A stretch of 10,113 nucleotides of DNA from Firm-13 sp964579245 (GTDB lineage: Bacteria > Bacillota > Clostridia > Saccharofermentanales > Saccharofermentanaceae): the NCBI GenBank assembly GCA_964579245.1, contig CAZOFY010000076.1, forward strand, positions 1 through 10,113, given 5' to 3'. Positions 1-4,638 of this stretch are shown in pieces; position 1 is the stretch's first letter, and the number at the start of each line of letters is the position of its first letter. The notes below the pieces were generated by a model that saw nothing but the letters and a program-made list of their open reading frames with translations, was not told the origin of the DNA and ran no database searches. A program made the translations under genes and the position numbers.

Positions 1-49
1 CGGCTGATGCCGCTTTTTTCTTTTCGTCAATGCGTCGGTTGTCGGACGC

Positions 50-301
50 TTACTTCGCATCTGCTTCGGTCATGCCTTCCTGTTGGTACATCGACAGTCG
101 GATCACGTCAGCCCTTTTCGCGGCCTTGTCCTCGACCAGTCTATCGATCTCATCAGGTGTGTAGGTCTTACCGGCTTGCTGGTCGTCAGTTGTCCCGGCG
201 TTGGTTTGGGCACCAGTGCCCGTTGCTGTTCCAGTGCTCGTTCCGGTACCCGAATTCGCGGCGCCGGATTCACCGGTAGAGGTCTGTGTTGCGTCAGCCA
301 T
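50..301 (-). CDS. N-terminal fragment of phage scaffolding protein (DUF4355-like)
   Basis: This encodes 83 residues from ATG 301-299, preceded by GGAGG eight bases upstream; an ATG two codons earlier lies too close to that site. The first half is a low-complexity Gly/Thr/Ser/Ala linker. The second half (TPDEIDRLVEDKAAKRADVI) has the look of the conserved start of DUF4355-type scaffolding proteins, internal chaperones of capsid assembly. Family members are usually about twice this length. The reading frame ends at TAA (52-50), but beyond the stop the same frame continues with charged E/K/A-rich codons to the window edge, so the stop could be a point mutation (CAA to TAA) in a longer gene. Expression is doubtful. 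The family call rests on recognition of the motif only. Confidence 0.55.
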   Translation of the reverse strand: MADATQTSTGESGAANSGTGTSTGTATGTGAQTNAGTTDDQQAGKTYTPDEIDRLVEDKAAKRADVIRLSMYQQEGMTEADAK

Positions 302-390
302 GTTCATTTCCTCCGGTTAGCGTCTGTCGACTCCGCGAATTCGGTCGCGTTCCGTTGTGCCCGATCAAACCTTTAGGGTCCTTTCGGGCA

Positions 391-420
391 TGAAAAAAGC
401 ACCCATAGCTGAGTGCTCTT
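391..420 (-). terminator. Rho-independent terminator after the CPCC gene
   Basis: On the minus strand AGCACTC pairs with GGGTGCT (seven pairs, one G-T) around the loop AGCTAT and is followed by six T. It lies 24 bases past the stop of the 444-635 gene. It resembles the terminators at 1414-1435 and 4407-4432: all three have an AGCACT left arm, a GGTGCTTTTTT right arm, and GCCC a few bases later. A second, weaker inverted repeat (GCCCGA 359-364 with TCGGGC 384-389) follows. Confidence 0.75.
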
Positions 421-443
421 ATGGTTCGAACAGTTATTCTTTA

Positions 444-635
444 TTAGGTTACGGGAATTCCTCTATTGAATGCTTCTTTTGCTTGGTTAAGGCTCATTGA
501 ATTGGCCCCACCCCAATAATCAGGATCGTCGCGCTGAATATTATCATCTTCCCATCCGCAAACAGCGCAGATTTCAAAATGTCCTTCACTTTCTAACGTC
601 AACTGTTCACAGCACGGGCAAGTAAAGACTGCCAT
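444..635 (-). CDS. CPCC family cysteine-rich protein
   Basis: This is a 63-aa protein of the Cys-rich CPCC family (Pfam Cys_rich_CPCC). It begins MAVFTCPCC, has a second Cys pair in CAVCGWEDD, and continues with DPDYWGGAN and a short helix SLNQAKEAFNRG. This is the full family pattern, and the two CxxC pairs suggest a bound metal ion. The start at 635 is chosen because AAAGGAG lies seven bases upstream; the ATG at 641 would be too close. The molecular function is not known. Family members are often found near polymorphic toxins, where they may serve as immunity proteins. Here the gene sits between two phage scaffolding-gene remnants and has its own terminator (391-420), like a small accessory cassette. 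Confidence 0.85.
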   Translation of the reverse strand: MAVFTCPCCEQLTLESEGHFEICAVCGWEDDNIQRDDPDYWGGANSMSLNQAKEAFNRGIPVT

Positions 636-725
636 GATCATTCTCCTTTAGGCGCATAATTATCAACTTGTTTTTTGAAATGTTAGTCATCTGAATCACT
701 TTTTGCTTCCCCCTTCTTCCAAGGC

Positions 726-812
726 TTAATCGTAATTATACAGCAGATTTGCCTGTCTGTGTGCGTCCTGCTGAGTTTGAGAGCAGTGTAAAAGAATAGG
801 GTAATCAAACAT
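726..812 (-). CDS. Possible 28-aa ORF after the scaffolding gene
   Basis: A short frame (MFDYPILLHCSQTQQDAHRQ, then eight more residues) starts three bases after the scaffolding stop and ends at TAA 728-726. The ribosome site is weak (GAGG directly before ATG). Its first nine codons lie in the 26-bp repeat that recurs at 3122-3147, where the same frame reads FDYPILLH before diverging. That suggests the start of a former phage gene cut short by rearrangement. No family is recognised, and it may not be expressed. Confidence 0.25.
   Translation of the reverse strand: MFDYPILLHCSQTQQDAHRQANLLYNYD
785..810. repeat. 26-bp direct repeat, copy 1
   Basis: These 26 bases are identical to 3122-3147 in the same orientation, 2.3 kb apart; the flanks differ. 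Copy 1 lies just downstream of the scaffolding gene (minus strand), copy 2 beside the Cas12a-type repeat. Confidence 0.85.
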
Positions 813-814
813 CC

Positions 815-1320
815 TCATCGCTTACTACGAATGAGGTCGATCATAGTCTGGTTCGGGTTTGTGGTCCCGCTTCCCGCGGCCGGGTTCGGAGGAACGAAAG
901 AGGATTTCGTTCCGGACTTAACTGCGGGGTATTCTTTGGCGGCGGCTTCAGCAGCTTCCTTGATCCCGGTCACTTTTCCTGATTCGTCAACCTTGACGTT
1001 CGTCAGGTCAATAACCTTGGACAGCAGTTTCTGGTCATACCCCTCGAGTCCCTTGAGTTCTGCGGCAATCAAACGGTTGTTTGCCGCCTGCAGGGTAGAG
1101 GACTCCCTTGCCTTGATTCGCTGTTCGACGTCTCCGAGCTCCTCGTCGTCCTTAAGGCCGAGCGCGGTGCGTATCGCCTTCTCGGTCGTGGTGGCTCGCT
1201 GAAGGTACCCCTTTGATTCCTCGCGAAGCGCCTTAACGTAATCAGCTGAGAACGTCTTGGTCTCTTCTGCAGTGGCTGTTGGGGGGGCGTATTGGTTGTG
1301 GTTGGTTCTTCCGGTGGCAT
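815..1320 (-). pseudogene. Phage scaffolding protein, frameshifted
   Basis: The gene starts at ATG 1320-1318 behind a strong AAGGAGG. It reads MPPEEPTTTNTPP and then leaves frame at a run of seven C (minus strand; 1281-1275 region). With eight C the frame would continue TATAEETKTFSADYVKAL and run without a stop to TGA 817-815, giving about 168 residues: a central charged helical part, then a Pro/Gly-rich tail ending in TMIDLIRSKR. This layout (disordered head, coiled middle, basic C-terminus) fits phage scaffolding or minor structural proteins of the GP20/DUF4355 kind. As it stands only a short shifted product, or an internal start at 1072 (85 aa), could be made. A sequencing error in the C run is possible. 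A diverged fragment of the same gene lies at 4455-4497. Confidence 0.7.
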
Positions 1321-1366
1321 CTGGCCTACCTCCTTGTGTAGTCGCTACATCTGGTCGCTTAATATA

Positions 1367-1393
1367 AAAAGCACCGCCTCTGCGATGTCTTTT
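1367..1393 (-). terminator. Second of two tandem terminators before the scaffolding gene
   Basis: On the minus strand AAAAG-CATCGC pairs with GCGGTG-CTTTT around AGAG, with one bulged A, followed by TTTTTATATT. It directly follows the terminator at 1414-1435 and lies 47 bases upstream of the scaffolding start. Confidence 0.6.
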
Positions 1394-1435
1394 AACAAAT
1401 TTGGGCGATAAAAAAGCACCTCTATCGAAGTGCTT
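1392..1435. repeat. 44-bp inverted repeat with 4407-4450
   Basis: The reverse complement of this stretch matches 4407-4450 at 41 of 44 positions. It covers a terminator and the bases after it (GCCCAAATTTGTTAA). The mismatches in the stem keep it paired, so the copies are real relatives and not chance. Confidence 0.85.
1414..1435 (-). terminator. Terminator after the DUF4926-like gene
   Basis: Minus strand: AAGCACTTC pairs with GAGGTGCTT (nine pairs, one wobble), loop GATA, followed by a T run. It begins 11 bases after the stop of the 1446-1622 gene, closing the toxin/immunity-like pair. Confidence 0.8.
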
Positions 1436-1445
1436 CTTGTTGTAG

Positions 1446-1622
1446 CTATCCGCGTTGAATGATCTCGATGATATCCTCGCGTTTGACGGTTATCGTGTCC
1501 CAGTCGGCCGATGAAGAACCGATGTCGACGTCAAAAACATCCTGCTCATCGTAGGCTTCAACGACACACGCTACTGTCCCATCTTTCAAGCGCACCGTAT
1601 CAAACTCTCTAACTGCCTCCAT
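1446..1622 (-). CDS. DUF4926-like small protein, possible immunity partner
   Basis: A 58-aa protein beginning MEAVREFDTVRLKDGTVACV and ending VKREDIIEIIQRG. The pattern 'F.DTV.L.DG..a.VVe.Y....F.V...', then a C-terminal 'I.V..EDI..I', matches DUF4926, a small SH3-like beta-barrel family. Its start codon lies inside the end of the toxin-domain gene (14-bp overlap), with GGGGGTG about nine bases upstream, so the two are probably translationally coupled. A terminator follows 11 bases after the stop. DUF4926 proteins are commonly encoded beside toxin-like domains such as DUF6883. An immunity role here is inferred from that and from the overlap, not shown. The gene itself appears intact, although its upstream partner is broken. 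Confidence 0.7.
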   Translation of the reverse strand: MEAVREFDTVRLKDGTVACVVEAYDEQDVFDVDIGSSSADWDTITVKREDIIEIIQRG

Positions 1623-2285
1623 CTTTCTTCACCCCCTTCACGTATAGCGTTACTAGCCAAGTTCTGTCTTCATCTACTTTCCATCCGACTACGATGTTCC
1701 CGGGGCGCCCGTTGGCACCGTATAAAATTAGTCGTTGCTCATAACGGCTACCGTTTTCGTCGGTGCTTATATGGCTCGCCGGGTGCTTCTCAGCGTTCGA
1801 GATGATCTGACCGCGTAATTTGGTCTTTTTTTTATTGTACCCGAAACGTGTGTTGAATTCCATTCCCTTCTTCCATCCTTTGAGATTATCAGGTCGGTAA
1901 AGGTACCCTGAAATTTTGCATCGGCAGCCGTTGCTCCGCTTGCATCAGGCAAGCTAAGAGCCGGATTAAGGGCAAGCTCATTACGACGTCGACAATCCAG
2001 CTGAATATATTTCCATGCGTCACCGCCCTCGTTCTTCATCTGCCGAAAAGCATAAAAGCTTTTTGGGGCGTCAGATCCCAGGCTTGCTTTATACCTCTCG
2101 TACTGGTATCGATCCTGGCGTAGCTGCCGGTTCTGTCCTTGCTGTTTGTTGTACAGGGCTTTTCTGCCTCGGGATGCGAGTCTTCGAACGGGGCATTACA
2201 TTTATCTAGTGCCTCCTGCAGCTCTTCGGCGGACTGCATTGATTCTATCCAGGGGGCCGCAACGTGCTGACAGTTTTGTTTTATA
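1609..2285 (-). pseudogene. C-terminal part of phage MuF-type minor capsid protein with DUF6883-like toxin domain
   Basis: Read across two frameshifts on the minus strand, this is the end of a phage head-morphogenesis protein. First comes NCQHVAAPW (about 2275), matching the conserved NCRH motif of MuF/Phage_min_cap2 proteins. A helical stretch ALYNKQQGQNRQLRQDRYQY follows, then YKASLGSDAPKSFYAF and ELALNPALSLPDASG. Last comes a domain KISGYLYRPDNLKGW ... YEQRLILYGANGRPGNIVVG ... WLVTLYVK resembling DUF6883. The first shift is near 2160 (AAAA; five A would restore frame), the second near 1909 (TTT; four T would restore ADAKFSGYLY). Temperate phages of Firmicutes often carry polymorphic toxin domains fused to MuF proteins, with an immunity gene next. 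The 5' half is gone; the junction with plus-strand sequence is near 2285. Reading from the internal ATG 1863 would give only the toxin-like end. Confidence 0.65.
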
Positions 2286-2338
2286 ATGTTATCGGACAGG
2301 TACCACACGCTTGTGCATTGGAGGTTGAACCCTTTACC

Positions 2339-2672
2339 ATGAAAAAAATCGATACCGACATGAACTATGTCAAGGATCTCTATCTTTCCGAAAAGAGCGT
2401 TGATCAAATCGCGACCATCATCGGCGTCAAGAAAGGCGTGGTCGAGCAGCGCGCTCGAGAATCGGGTCTTCTGTTCAGCGCCTTGAGACCGCCCATCAGT
2501 CCGAGCAGGGGCGTTTTAAAAATCGACATCCCTGAGGACGATATCATTGCCCTTTTCGAAAGCGGATGGACGAAGAGAGCAATCGCTCAGCGCTATGGCG
2601 TTAATGAGGGGTTTGAGAGCAGATCAAAAGACAAACCCGGTAGTGTATAAATATCTGGGAATGGAGGAATGA
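2339..2672 (+). pseudogene. Small helix-turn-helix protein, frameshifted near its end
   Basis: The start is ATG 2339 (MKKIDTDMNYVKDLYLSEKS); a GGAGG lies 14 bases upstream, rather far. Two HTH-like segments are visible: SVDQIATIIGVKKGVVEQRA (about residues 20-39) and DDIIALFESGWTKRAIAQRY, which has the sigma-factor/resolvase look. As it stands the frame ends at TAA 2648-2650. If one base is removed from GGGGTTT (2609-2615), the protein would end in GLRADQKTNPVVYKYLGMEE at TGA 2670-2672. That stop overlaps the next start (ATGA), a classic coupled arrangement, so the shifted ending is probably the original one. The likely role is DNA binding in a phage or mobile element. The specific family is not recognised. 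Confidence 0.5.
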
Positions 2673-2909
2673 CACATGTAACGCTATTTGATTTCGACCG
2701 TATTTAATAAGGAAATTTTTGAGAAGCAGTGTGCAGCCCTCGAATCAAGGATTCCCGGGATCATTAAGAGGGAACGCCTTCACGACGTGGATGATTCAGA
2801 GCTCCAGCACTATGAACTCGATGGCACGGATATTGAAGTGTGCAACAGCGCATGCATGGATGACGTTTCAATCACGTCTGAGATTGATCTTCTCCCCTAC
2901 TTTAATTAG
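2669..2909 (+). pseudogene. Small acidic phage-type protein of unknown function, frameshifted
   Basis: From ATG 2669, overlapping the stop of the restored upstream frame, the sequence reads MTHVTLFDFDRI and stops. Removing one T from ATTTAATAAG (about 2700-2709) joins it to NKEIFEKQCAALESRIPGII and on through LDGTDIEVCNSACMDDVSIT to DLLPYFN at TAG 2907-2909. The downstream part could also start at TTG 2688, but no ribosome site supports that. No family is recognised. The C-terminal motif (EVCN..., D/VVSITSE.D, Y.N) recurs at 4288-4380, so this is a real protein family present twice in this mobile region. It is probably cotranscribed with the HTH gene. Confidence 0.5.
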
Positions 2910-2929
2910 CGTCTCAAGGCATGAATGAC

Positions 2930-2958
2930 TTGCTCCCCGCAGATGCGGGGGGGAATCT
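2930..2958 (+). CRISPR. Solitary type I-E-like CRISPR repeat
   Basis: The 29-nt unit is TTGCT + CCCCGC + AGAT + GCGGGG + GGGAATCT. It has exactly the layout of type I-E repeats (5-nt lead, 6-bp CCCCGC/GCGGGG stem, 4-nt loop, 8-nt handle; the E. coli repeat has the same two arms). There is only one copy and no array. A plain terminator is less likely because no T run follows. Confidence 0.4.
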
Positions 2959-2992
2959 TCTCGCTCAAACTAATCTTGTAATAACATACCTT

Positions 2993-3093
2993 GCTTAGGC
3001 TTCGTCCGGGATTTTTACTGTTATAGATCATGTCTAAATTCACGATGATTTGGTTTCGACAAGAACCCCAAGAGAATTTCTACTGTTGTAGAT
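2993..3093 (+). CRISPR. Type V-A (Cas12a) mini-array: degenerate repeat, 29-nt spacer, repeat
   Basis: Bases 3075-3093 read AATTTCTACTGTTGTAGAT, identical to the 3' end of the Francisella-type Cas12a direct repeat. The 17 bases before it (3058-3074) fit the 5' part of that repeat at about 11 of 17 positions as I remember it, giving a 36-nt unit. The stem TCTAC/GTAGA and loop TGTT are intact. Exactly 65 bases earlier, 3010-3028 reads GATTTTTACTGTTATAGAT (16 of 19 the same), with a damaged stem and a 5' part that no longer matches. The interval leaves a 29-nt spacer (3029-3057), normal for type V-A. No cas gene, leader or further repeat is visible. Confidence 0.75.
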
Positions 3094-3119
3094 TTAGGTT
3101 AGGCGAATCGAAACCCAAG
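3049..3119 (+). ncRNA. Possible structured RNA enclosing the Cas12a-type repeat
   Basis: GGTTTCGA (3052-3059) and TCGAAACC (3108-3115) form a perfect 8-bp stem, extended by three more pairs after a one-base bulge (TTT 3049-3051 with AAG 3117-3119). The loop contains the complete Cas12a repeat hairpin. If transcribed, the repeat would sit at the top of a closed stem-loop. No clear promoter was found. Confidence 0.3.
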
Positions 3120-3121
3120 GG

Positions 3122-3147
3122 AGTGTAAAAGAATAGGGTAATCAAAC
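3122..3147. repeat. 26-bp direct repeat, copy 2
   Basis: Identical to 785-810. Here it overlaps a perfect 7-bp hairpin, ATAGGGT (3133-3139) and ACCCTAT (3146-3152), whose right arm is absent from copy 1. Confidence 0.85.
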
Positions 3148-3162
3148 CCTATGTTCAGAGCG

Positions 3163-3180
3163 TGGGGGCGTGGATTGAAT
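3163..3180 (+). CRISPR. 3' half of a type I-C-like CRISPR repeat
   Basis: TGGGGGCGTGGATTGAAT matches the right stem arm and crRNA handle of type I-C repeats, which typically end in GGGGGCGTGGATTGAAAT or close variants; one A is missing. The matching left arm (CGCCCCC type) is not present upstream, so this is a half or degenerate unit. Single copy. Confidence 0.4.
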
Positions 3181-3221
3181 TTTTCCAAAGAGTCCGCCAT
3201 TTACAGCGCATGTTTTATTTG

Positions 3222-3252
3222 TTGTGCAGGCGCCGCCTATGGGTGATATAAT
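3222..3252 (+). promoter_or_regulatory. Possible promoter upstream of the lipoprotein gene
   Basis: A perfect -10 box TATAAT (3247-3252) is preceded by TTGTGC (3222-3227) at a 19-base spacing, so the -35 is poor. Transcription would give a leader of about 180 bases containing two hairpins. Confidence 0.35.
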
Positions 3253-3321
3253 GTAAACCAATAAATTTCAAAAATCATTCGTGGTCGTATACGGCGTGTG
3301 AATTGCCTTGCCGCTAATATT

Positions 3322-3350
3322 CAGAAGCTAAAGGCTTCTGTTATGTTTTT
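3322..3350 (+). terminator. Terminator-like hairpin in the lipoprotein leader
   Basis: CAGAAGC (3322-3328) pairs perfectly with GCTTCTG (3334-3340) around TAAAG, with TTTTT five bases later. It might end transcription from upstream, or attenuate the promoter at 3247. Confidence 0.4.
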
Positions 3351-3377
3351 GGTATAACCTAGCGCTATTGCGGGGAT

Positions 3378-3397
3378 GCCTCCGATGGTTCGGAGGC
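3378..3397 (+). promoter_or_regulatory. Stable hairpin in the lipoprotein 5' leader
   Basis: GCCTCCGA and TCGGAGGC form a perfect 8-bp stem with loop TGGT, about 45 bases before the start codon. No T run follows, so it is not a terminator. It may stabilise the mRNA or regulate its translation. Confidence 0.4.
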
Positions 3398-3442
3398 TTG
3401 TCCGCTTGGTATTGAATAAAAGAACAAAAGAAAAAATCAACC

Positions 3443-4216
3443 ATGAAGAAATCATTTACCCTTGTTCTCTCACTCATCCTCATCCTCACCATGCTCGCGG
3501 GGTGTGGAACATCCACGCCCAAAGTGACCACGTCTGACGGTTCTGTCGCAACCGATGGTAAAACCGACGTCACCACCCCTGACGATTCTGTCGCAACCGA
3601 CGTCACCACAGCCGCCACTGACGAACTCTTTATATGGGAAGGTACCATCATAACAGACCTAACCGAAAAGGGTGAAACGGTTGATGAACTCATCATCCCT
3701 GATACCGCGACCGGTATCGGCTTCAATGCGTGTTTTGGTGCTGACATGACAAAACTCACAATTGGGGCTAACGTCGAAACAATCGACAAGATGGCGTTTA
3801 ATATGTGTAAACACCTCGAAGAACTCACCATCCCCCCATCAGTCAAAACAATCGGTGACAGTGCATTTTACTTATGTAACGGTCTCGTAAAGGTTACGTT
3901 TGCCGAAAACGGAAACCTAACGACAATAGGCAAAGACGCGTTCCTATACGCAAACTCTCCCTCATTTAATGGAACGCTGACATTGCCGGAAGGAATAAAA
4001 ACAATAGGCGAATCAGCATTCACCATGTGTTACATATATGATTCATATTTACCTGCCTCTGTGGAAAATATTCCAATGAAGGCGTTTATGTTATCAGATT
4101 ATGATGCCATCATTCATGTAAAAGAAGGCTCATGGGCAGATATTCACTTTGAAGAATTCGTGCCAAAGGACCCTTTTGATGACACAAAACTACGGTACGA
4201 AAAAGCCTACTATTAA
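3443..4216 (+). CDS. BspA-like leucine-rich-repeat lipoprotein
   Basis: This 257-aa protein begins with a lipoprotein signal peptide: MKK, a hydrophobic stretch, then lipobox LAGC with Cys21 as the lipidation site, so it should be anchored on the outer face of the membrane. Residues 22-60 are a Thr/Asp/Val linker with an imperfect internal duplication (SDGSVATDGKTDVTT / PDDSVATDVTT). From about residue 75 come LRR_5 repeats of the BspA/Treponema type, for example KLTIGANVETIDKMAF, ELTIPPSVKTIGDSAF and TLPEGIKTIGESAF, about 23 residues each. BspA-like repeats usually mediate adhesion or protein binding. The ribosome site is weak (only A-rich sequence before ATG), and the leader is structured. 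The gene is intact although phage debris flanks it, so it may be cargo of the element. Confidence 0.85.
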   Translation: MKKSFTLVLSLILILTMLAGCGTSTPKVTTSDGSVATDGKTDVTTPDDSVATDVTTAATDELFIWEGTIITDLTEKGETVDELIIPDTATGIGFNACFGADMTKLTIGANVETIDKMAFNMCKHLEELTIPPSVKTIGDSAFYLCNGLVKVTFAENGNLTTIGKDAFLYANSPSFNGTLTLPEGIKTIGESAFTMCYIYDSYLPASVENIPMKAFMLSDYDAIIHVKEGSWADIHFEEFVPKDPFDDTKLRYEKAYY

Positions 4217-4287
4217 GAAAGAGGAACAATCGAGACAGGTGCACGCGCTCCGGAACCAGTACCGGACACAAGCAAGAGACTTGATGC

Positions 4288-4380
4288 ATGATCAGGAAAG
4301 AAGTCTGTGTCACTAACAGCACCTACACAGATGTTGTTTCTATCACGTCGGAGGCGGATTATTCCAAGTATCTCAACTGA
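4288..4380 (+). pseudogene. C-terminal fragment related to the 2669-2909 gene
   Basis: A 30-codon frame, MIRKEVCVTNSTYTDVVSIT followed by SEADYSKYLN, has the same ending as the protein at 2669-2909 (EVCN-SACMDDVSITSEIDLLPYFN in pieces). A stop lies in frame two codons upstream of the ATG, and there is no ribosome site, so this is a remnant. After its stop an AAAGGAG stands without a gene, then the terminator at 4407. Bases 4230-4280 before it do not read as an open frame of note; a short Ser/Gly/Thr-rich stretch there faintly recalls the scaffolding-gene linker. Confidence 0.55.
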
Positions 4381-4406
4381 GAAAAGCGAACAAAGGAGAT
4401 TAACCG

Positions 4407-4432
4407 AAGCACTTCGAAAGGGGTGCTTTTTT
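4407..4432 (+). terminator. Rho-independent terminator
   Basis: AAGCACTTC pairs with GGGGTGCTT (nine pairs, two wobbles) around GAAA, followed by TTTT. It is the inverted relative of 1414-1435. Confidence 0.8.
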
Positions 4433-4450
4433 ATTGCCCAAATTTGTTAA
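4407..4450. repeat. 44-bp inverted repeat with 1392-1435
   Basis: Matches the reverse complement of 1392-1435 at 41 of 44 positions. The match ends at GTTAA, after which the sequence passes into a scaffolding-gene fragment. Confidence 0.85.
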
Positions 4451-4454
4451 GAGC

Positions 4455-4497
4455 ACCCCGCAGTTAAGTCCGGAATGAAGGCAGCCTTCGTTCCTCC
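4455..4497 (+). pseudogene. Scaffolding-protein gene fragment
   Basis: These 43 bases match the minus strand of 930-888 at 37 of 43 positions and encode PAVKSGMKAAFVPP against PAVKSGTKSSFVPP in the 815-1320 gene. The remaining frame (HTNLSKPTQ...) has diverged and has no start codon. It sits directly after the duplicated terminator, as if a deletion joined the terminator to the gene's 3' end; ACCCCGCAG at the joint may have been the microhomology. Bases 4498-4638 hold nothing else recognisable apart from the ribosome site of the next gene. Confidence 0.7.
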
Positions 4498-4638
4498 ACA
4501 CACCAACCTTAGCAAACCCACACAATTCCAGCAAAAACCCTCAATACTACCCTTTTGCGTAGTGGCTTACTCTGGCTGCTTGTATTAAGATTTTCCCAAA
4601 AGTGAATGTTTGTTATTGACTGAAAGGGAGGTTTTATT

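Noticed and set aside
1275..1285. Programmed frameshifting or slippage on the seven-C run of the scaffolding gene.
   Set aside because: C runs are poor slippage sites, no stimulatory structure is evident, and neighbouring genes carry similar one-base lesions, so decay is simpler.
2015..2209. A 64-codon plus-strand frame.
   Set aside because: Antisense to the reconstructed minor capsid protein, with no ribosome site.
2264..2338. An upstream start (ATG 2264) for the HTH gene, and a TATAAT at 2282-2287.
   Set aside because: The 5' extension overlaps the minor-capsid sequence on the other strand (NCQH motif region) and has no ribosome site; the TATAAT has no -35 at a workable distance.
2930..2958. 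Reading the CCCCGC/GCGGGG hairpin as a terminator for the gene ending at 2909.
   Set aside because: No T run follows within ten bases on either strand; kept instead as a repeat-like unit of low confidence.
3328..3846. A 172-codon minus-strand frame with Val/Ser-rich sequence.
   Set aside because: Antisense to the lipoprotein gene, whose signal peptide and leucine-rich repeats are clear.
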